From Spirochaetaceae bacterium (GTDB lineage Bacteria; Spirochaetota; Spirochaetia; Treponematales; Breznakiellaceae), in contig JAIRPM010000099.1 of assembly GCA_031257075.1 (NCBI GenBank), forward strand, positions 1 to 24,067: a DNA stretch of 24,067 nt, written 5' to 3'. The notes beneath the pieces were generated by a model. That model saw only the letters and a list, made by a program, of their open reading frames with translations, ran no database searches and was not told where the DNA came from. Below, one piece after another: positions 21,147 through 24,067 of the stretch. Every line of letters begins with the position of its first letter. Within the stretch, counting starts at the first letter, position 1. Both the position numbers and the translations under genes were made by a program.

Positions 21147-23465
21147 ATGGATAATTCGTCCGGTGTAAGCCAACTTATTCATGTAAACCGTGATAAATGT
21201 AACAACTGCCATCACTGTATTTCGGTATGCCCGGTCAAAGCATGTATCGACGGCTCCGGCTACCGCATCGATATTATTCACGAGCGTTGTTTAGGCTGCG
21301 GCCGCTGCGTTGCCGTCTGCCAGCGCAAGGCGCGTTTTATTGCGGATGACAGTGAATTTTTTTTCGCGGCACTGGAAAGCGCCATTCCCATAGTGGCAGT
21401 TGTCGCGCCGTCCGCTGTAACTGTATTTGGCAATCTATACAAATTAAACGGATTCCTAAAATCAATAGGCGTCATTGCCATTTTTGACGTATCATTTGGA
21501 GCCGAACTTGCGGCAAAATCGTACCTCCATTATATAGCAGAAGAAAAACCGCAGATTCTTGTGGCGCAGCCCTGTGCCGCTCTTGTGAGTTTCTGTCAAA
21601 TATATCATCCAGAAATTATACCGTATCTTGCGCCGGTACACAGTCCGATGCTTCATACGGCTGTTATGATACGCCGGTTTTTCCCGGAATACGAGAAAGC
21701 CAAAATAGCGGCAATTTCTCCATGCGCCGCAAAAAAACGAGAATTCGATGAAACCGGTTTAATTAGTTACAATATAAGCATGACAAGCATAAAGCAATAC
21801 CTCGAACTTCATATATTGAATTTAGATACATACCATGAAATGCCTTTTGACGGGCCCAGTGCGGAACGGGGGGTTGGGTTTTCCTCACCTGGCGGCCTGC
21901 GCGCCACCGTGCTCCGTGACGCGCCCGGTATTGAACACCGTATACGGCGTATTGAAGGCAATACCGAAGTATATACATATCTTACCGAAATACCGCAGAT
22001 GCTCCGCGAAAAAACAACGCCGCTCATCGTTGATTGTCTTAGCTGCCGTTCTGGATGTAACGGCGGACTTGGCACCGGCAATACCGGAATGCCTATAGAC
22101 CGGCTTGAAGCAAAAGTAGAAAAACGCATGCGCGAACATATCAAAATGTATCAAAAACAGGAAAGCGGCGAATCTTTTTCCGCACTTATAAAAAAATACT
22201 GGCAGCCCGGTATTTACAACCGTAAATATCTTAATCTGAATCATTTAATGAAAAATTATAAAGAACCCAATGAAAAAGAATTGAGTGATATATACAAAAA
22301 AATGAAGAAACGCCGCGAAAGCGATTTTTTGAATTGTGCGGCCTGTGGTTATGGTTCCTGCAAAGGCATGGCGGAAGCCATTTTTAACGGGTTGAACCGT
22401 GCTGAAAACTGCCATCAGTATTTAAGTGTCGAACTTGAAGTGCGCAACCGCCTTTTACATGACAGTTTTGGCCGTTATATGCCGGAAGAAATTGTTAATT
22501 CACTTTTGGAATCAGGCAGCGGTACCGCTCTCGGCGGAAAACTAGGCACTATTACTATAATGATGTGTGATTTGCGCGGATTCACTCAAATTGCCGAAAA
22601 GCTTACGGTTGAAAAAGTTGTGACCCTGCTGAATCATTATTTTACGGCGATGGTAGAAATTATTCAAAACCACAAAGGCACGGTTATCGAATATTTGGGA
22701 GACAGCGTTTTGTCAATATTTGGCGCGCCGGTAGAAACACAGTTCCATGCGGAAGATGCAATAGCCTGTGCGATTCAAATGCAGAATGCGATGAAAACAG
22801 TAAACGAATGGAATGTCGAAAATAATTATCCTGAATTGGCAATGGGCGTAGGAATTAATACCGGCCCATGCATTATTGGAAATATAGGCTCGGAAAAAAC
22901 AATGAAGTATAATGTTATCGGCAAGCATGTTAATTTGTGCGGCCGTATCGAAAGTTATACTATTGGCGGAGAAATATATATTTCTGAATATACACGCAAT
23001 GCGATAAATACAAAACTTACCATTAGTAATACAAAAATTGTACATCCAAAAGGCATAGCGGAACCGGTAGAAATATATCAAATTGATGGTATAGGTTTCC
23101 CGTACTATCTACGAAAAAAATCAACAAAACAGCCGTTTAAGCATCTAAAAAATCCGATGAAACTGGTATGTTACCGGATTTTGGATAAATATGTCGAAAA
23201 AATTCCAGCGGTTTGCACCGTGCTTGCGCTTTCACAACTCGAAGCGATTATTAGTTGCAAACCGCCGCGTTCACGGCAAAACAATTTCCCCGAACTTGAT
23301 ATTATGGATAATATTCAACTGCAGGAAAATGCGGCATCCGGCCATGTAGCGGAACAATTTATTAATGTGTCGGCAAAAATTACCGGCAAAATAAAAGCAT
23401 ATTGTTATCGCATAAGTTTTACCAGCGATGCAAAGCTATTGTACGCAAAGGCAATGACGGCATAA
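21147..23465 (+). CDS. Sensory [FeFe]-hydrogenase fused to a class III nucleotide cyclase
   Basis: The 772-residue protein starts with two [4Fe-4S] ferredoxin motifs (Cys18/21/24/28 and Cys48/51/54/58). An H-cluster domain follows: AQPCAALVSF (Cys143), SPCAAKKREF (Cys193) and DCLSCRSGCNGG (Cys300, Cys304), so all four H-cluster cysteines are kept. The usual proton-relay Cys before Cys143 is Pro142, and Met positions near the cluster are Ser191 and Leu298, as in slow sensory hydrogenases. Next comes a CAACGYGSC cluster motif (Cys397/400/405 with Cys422). A signalling helix (about 430-455) then leads into the cyclase (466-622): metal Asp475 in CDLRGFT and Asp519 in YLGDS, then VIGKHVN with Asn596 and Arg600. 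The last 120 residues are unassigned. Known sensors of this hydrogenase type carry PAS/kinase or phosphatase outputs instead. No Shine-Dalgarno precedes the ATG. Confidence 0.93.
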   Translation: MDNSSGVSQLIHVNRDKCNNCHHCISVCPVKACIDGSGYRIDIIHERCLGCGRCVAVCQRKARFIADDSEFFFAALESAIPIVAVVAPSAVTVFGNLYKLNGFLKSIGVIAIFDVSFGAELAAKSYLHYIAEEKPQILVAQPCAALVSFCQIYHPEIIPYLAPVHSPMLHTAVMIRRFFPEYEKAKIAAISPCAAKKREFDETGLISYNISMTSIKQYLELHILNLDTYHEMPFDGPSAERGVGFSSPGGLRATVLRDAPGIEHRIRRIEGNTEVYTYLTEIPQMLREKTTPLIVDCLSCRSGCNGGLGTGNTGMPIDRLEAKVEKRMREHIKMYQKQESGESFSALIKKYWQPGIYNRKYLNLNHLMKNYKEPNEKELSDIYKKMKKRRESDFLNCAACGYGSCKGMAEAIFNGLNRAENCHQYLSVELEVRNRLLHDSFGRYMPEEIVNSLLESGSGTALGGKLGTITIMMCDLRGFTQIAEKLTVEKVVTLLNHYFTAMVEIIQNHKGTVIEYLGDSVLSIFGAPVETQFHAEDAIACAIQMQNAMKTVNEWNVENNYPELAMGVGINTGPCIIGNIGSEKTMKYNVIGKHVNLCGRIESYTIGGEIYISEYTRNAINTKLTISNTKIVHPKGIAEPVEIYQIDGIGFPYYLRKKSTKQPFKHLKNPMKLVCYRILDKYVEKIPAVCTVLALSQLEAIISCKPPRSRQNNFPELDIMDNIQLQENAASGHVAEQFINVSAKITGKIKAYCYRISFTSDAKLLYAKAMTA

Positions 23466-23508
23466 ACTGTTGCTATGCAGCAGTATAAATTTAGGATAGT
23501 ATATATCA

Positions 23509-24067
23509 ATGGCACAACAACTTTACGATACGGCACCTGCGGCTGTCCGCGCTTTTCTTGTAGGACTCTGGGACGAAAAAATCGAGAAGGCGCAGGCGGA
23601 ATCGCTAACTGCCGAACTTGAAGGACTTGTACAAAGTCTGGGGCATAAGGCGGTTGGCGTGGAAATCGTACGCTTGCGGGATGACGCCTCACACCGGGGT
23701 ACATTCGGCATAGGCACCGGCAAAGTTGACGAAATTACCGAAAAATGCGCCGCGGCGAACGCGGACTGCCTCATCCTCGACTGGGATTTAAGCCCGTCCC
23801 AACAGCGCAACTGGGAAAACCGCGCCGGTATCTCCGTGTTTGACCGGCGCGAACTTATCATTCAGATTTTTGGAAGCCGCGCCCGCACACGGGAAGCCGG
23901 ACTGCAGGTGGAACTCGCCCGCCTCAAATTCAGCCTGCCCCGTCTGACCCACAAATATATCGACCTTGCCCGCCAGCGCGGCGGTAGTTACGGCGCGAAA
24001 GGCGCGGGCGAAACAAAGTTTGAAACCGACCGCCGCGTGGTCGAAAACCGCATACACCATATAGAAC
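23509..24067 (+). CDS. hflX: GTPase HflX, N-terminal part (runs off right edge)
   Basis: An ATG at 23509 opens a frame to the window edge (186 codons). The protein has the HflX N-terminal domain: AVGVEIVRLRDDASHRGTFGIGTGKVDEI near residues 48-75, ADCLILDWDLSPSQQRNWE near 84-102, VFDRREIIIQIFGSRARTREAGLQVELARLKFSLPRL near 110-145, and the glycine-rich hallmark RGGSYGAKGAGETKFETDRR near 156-176. HflX is a ribosome-binding GTPase that splits stalled 70S ribosomes; its G domain lies beyond the edge. The only ribosome-binding-like sequence, AGGATAG, sits rather far from the ATG. It follows the hydrogenase-cyclase gene by 43 bp on the same strand and may be co-transcribed with it. Confidence 0.95.
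   Translation, partial: MAQQLYDTAPAAVRAFLVGLWDEKIEKAQAESLTAELEGLVQSLGHKAVGVEIVRLRDDASHRGTFGIGTGKVDEITEKCAAANADCLILDWDLSPSQQRNWENRAGISVFDRRELIIQIFGSRARTREAGLQVELARLKFSLPRLTHKYIDLARQRGGSYGAKGAGETKFETDRRVVENRIHHIE

Noticed and set aside
1..24067. CRISPR array, prophage or insertion sequence
   Set aside because: No regularly spaced repeats, integrase, transposase or structural phage gene can be seen.

Overview
The window looks like chromosome from a spirochaete of the Treponema type, most like the hydrogen-rich gut treponemes. The evidence is indirect: genes for two V-type (not F-type) ATP synthase subunits, many lipoproteins with loose spirochaetal lipoboxes, small beta-barrel outer-membrane proteins, a LolC/E-type permease, a 12-G homopolymer inside a gene, a sigma-54-type ammonium promoter and a sensory-type [FeFe]-hydrogenase. 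I see no rRNA, CRISPR array, prophage or insertion sequence. There is one tRNA. Genes run off both ends: rpoB on the left (minus strand) and hflX on the right (plus strand).

Layout. 1-521 is the N-terminus of RNA polymerase beta. 689-3867 is a minus-strand unit of a GLUG-like lipoprotein followed by ortA and ortB, the two subunits of 2-amino-4-ketopentanoate thiolase. 4039-6003 is a divergent aconitase. 6030-7801 holds rsmG and a transglutaminase-fold lipoprotein whose catalytic Cys is Ser. 8012-9679 is the amtB-glnK ammonium module, with a clear sigma-54-type promoter, upstream palindromes and a structured 3' region ending in a strong terminator. 9851-14378 is a run of accessory minus-strand genes: a membrane protein, an orphan HicB, small lipoproteins, beta-barrel proteins and a lipoprotein gene stopped at codon 35. 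14844-15524 is a two-gene V-ATPase K-F unit. 15505-19213 is a three-gene minus-strand unit (YD/MORN-like exported protein, LolC/E-like permease, truncated aminotransferase-like protein) with a G12 tract in the last gene. Then come tRNA-Thr(CGT), a sodium:solute symporter and, divergent from it, a 772-residue [FeFe]-hydrogenase/nucleotide-cyclase fusion, followed by hflX.

The most striking object is the protein at 21147-23465. It joins two ferredoxin clusters, a complete set of H-cluster cysteines of the sensory type, a further [4Fe-4S] motif, a signalling helix and a class III nucleotide cyclase. Read literally, it is a one-protein hydrogen or redox sensor that makes a cyclic nucleotide instead of driving a kinase. 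Its cyclase carries Glu where adenylate cyclases usually carry the adenine-selecting Lys.

Other recurring signals are short palindromic intergenic repeats sharing AAGCACTGAT, genes without a Shine-Dalgarno whose promoter would start transcription at the start codon, and possible contingency or decay events (the G12 tract, the in-frame stop and an outer-membrane protein tail).
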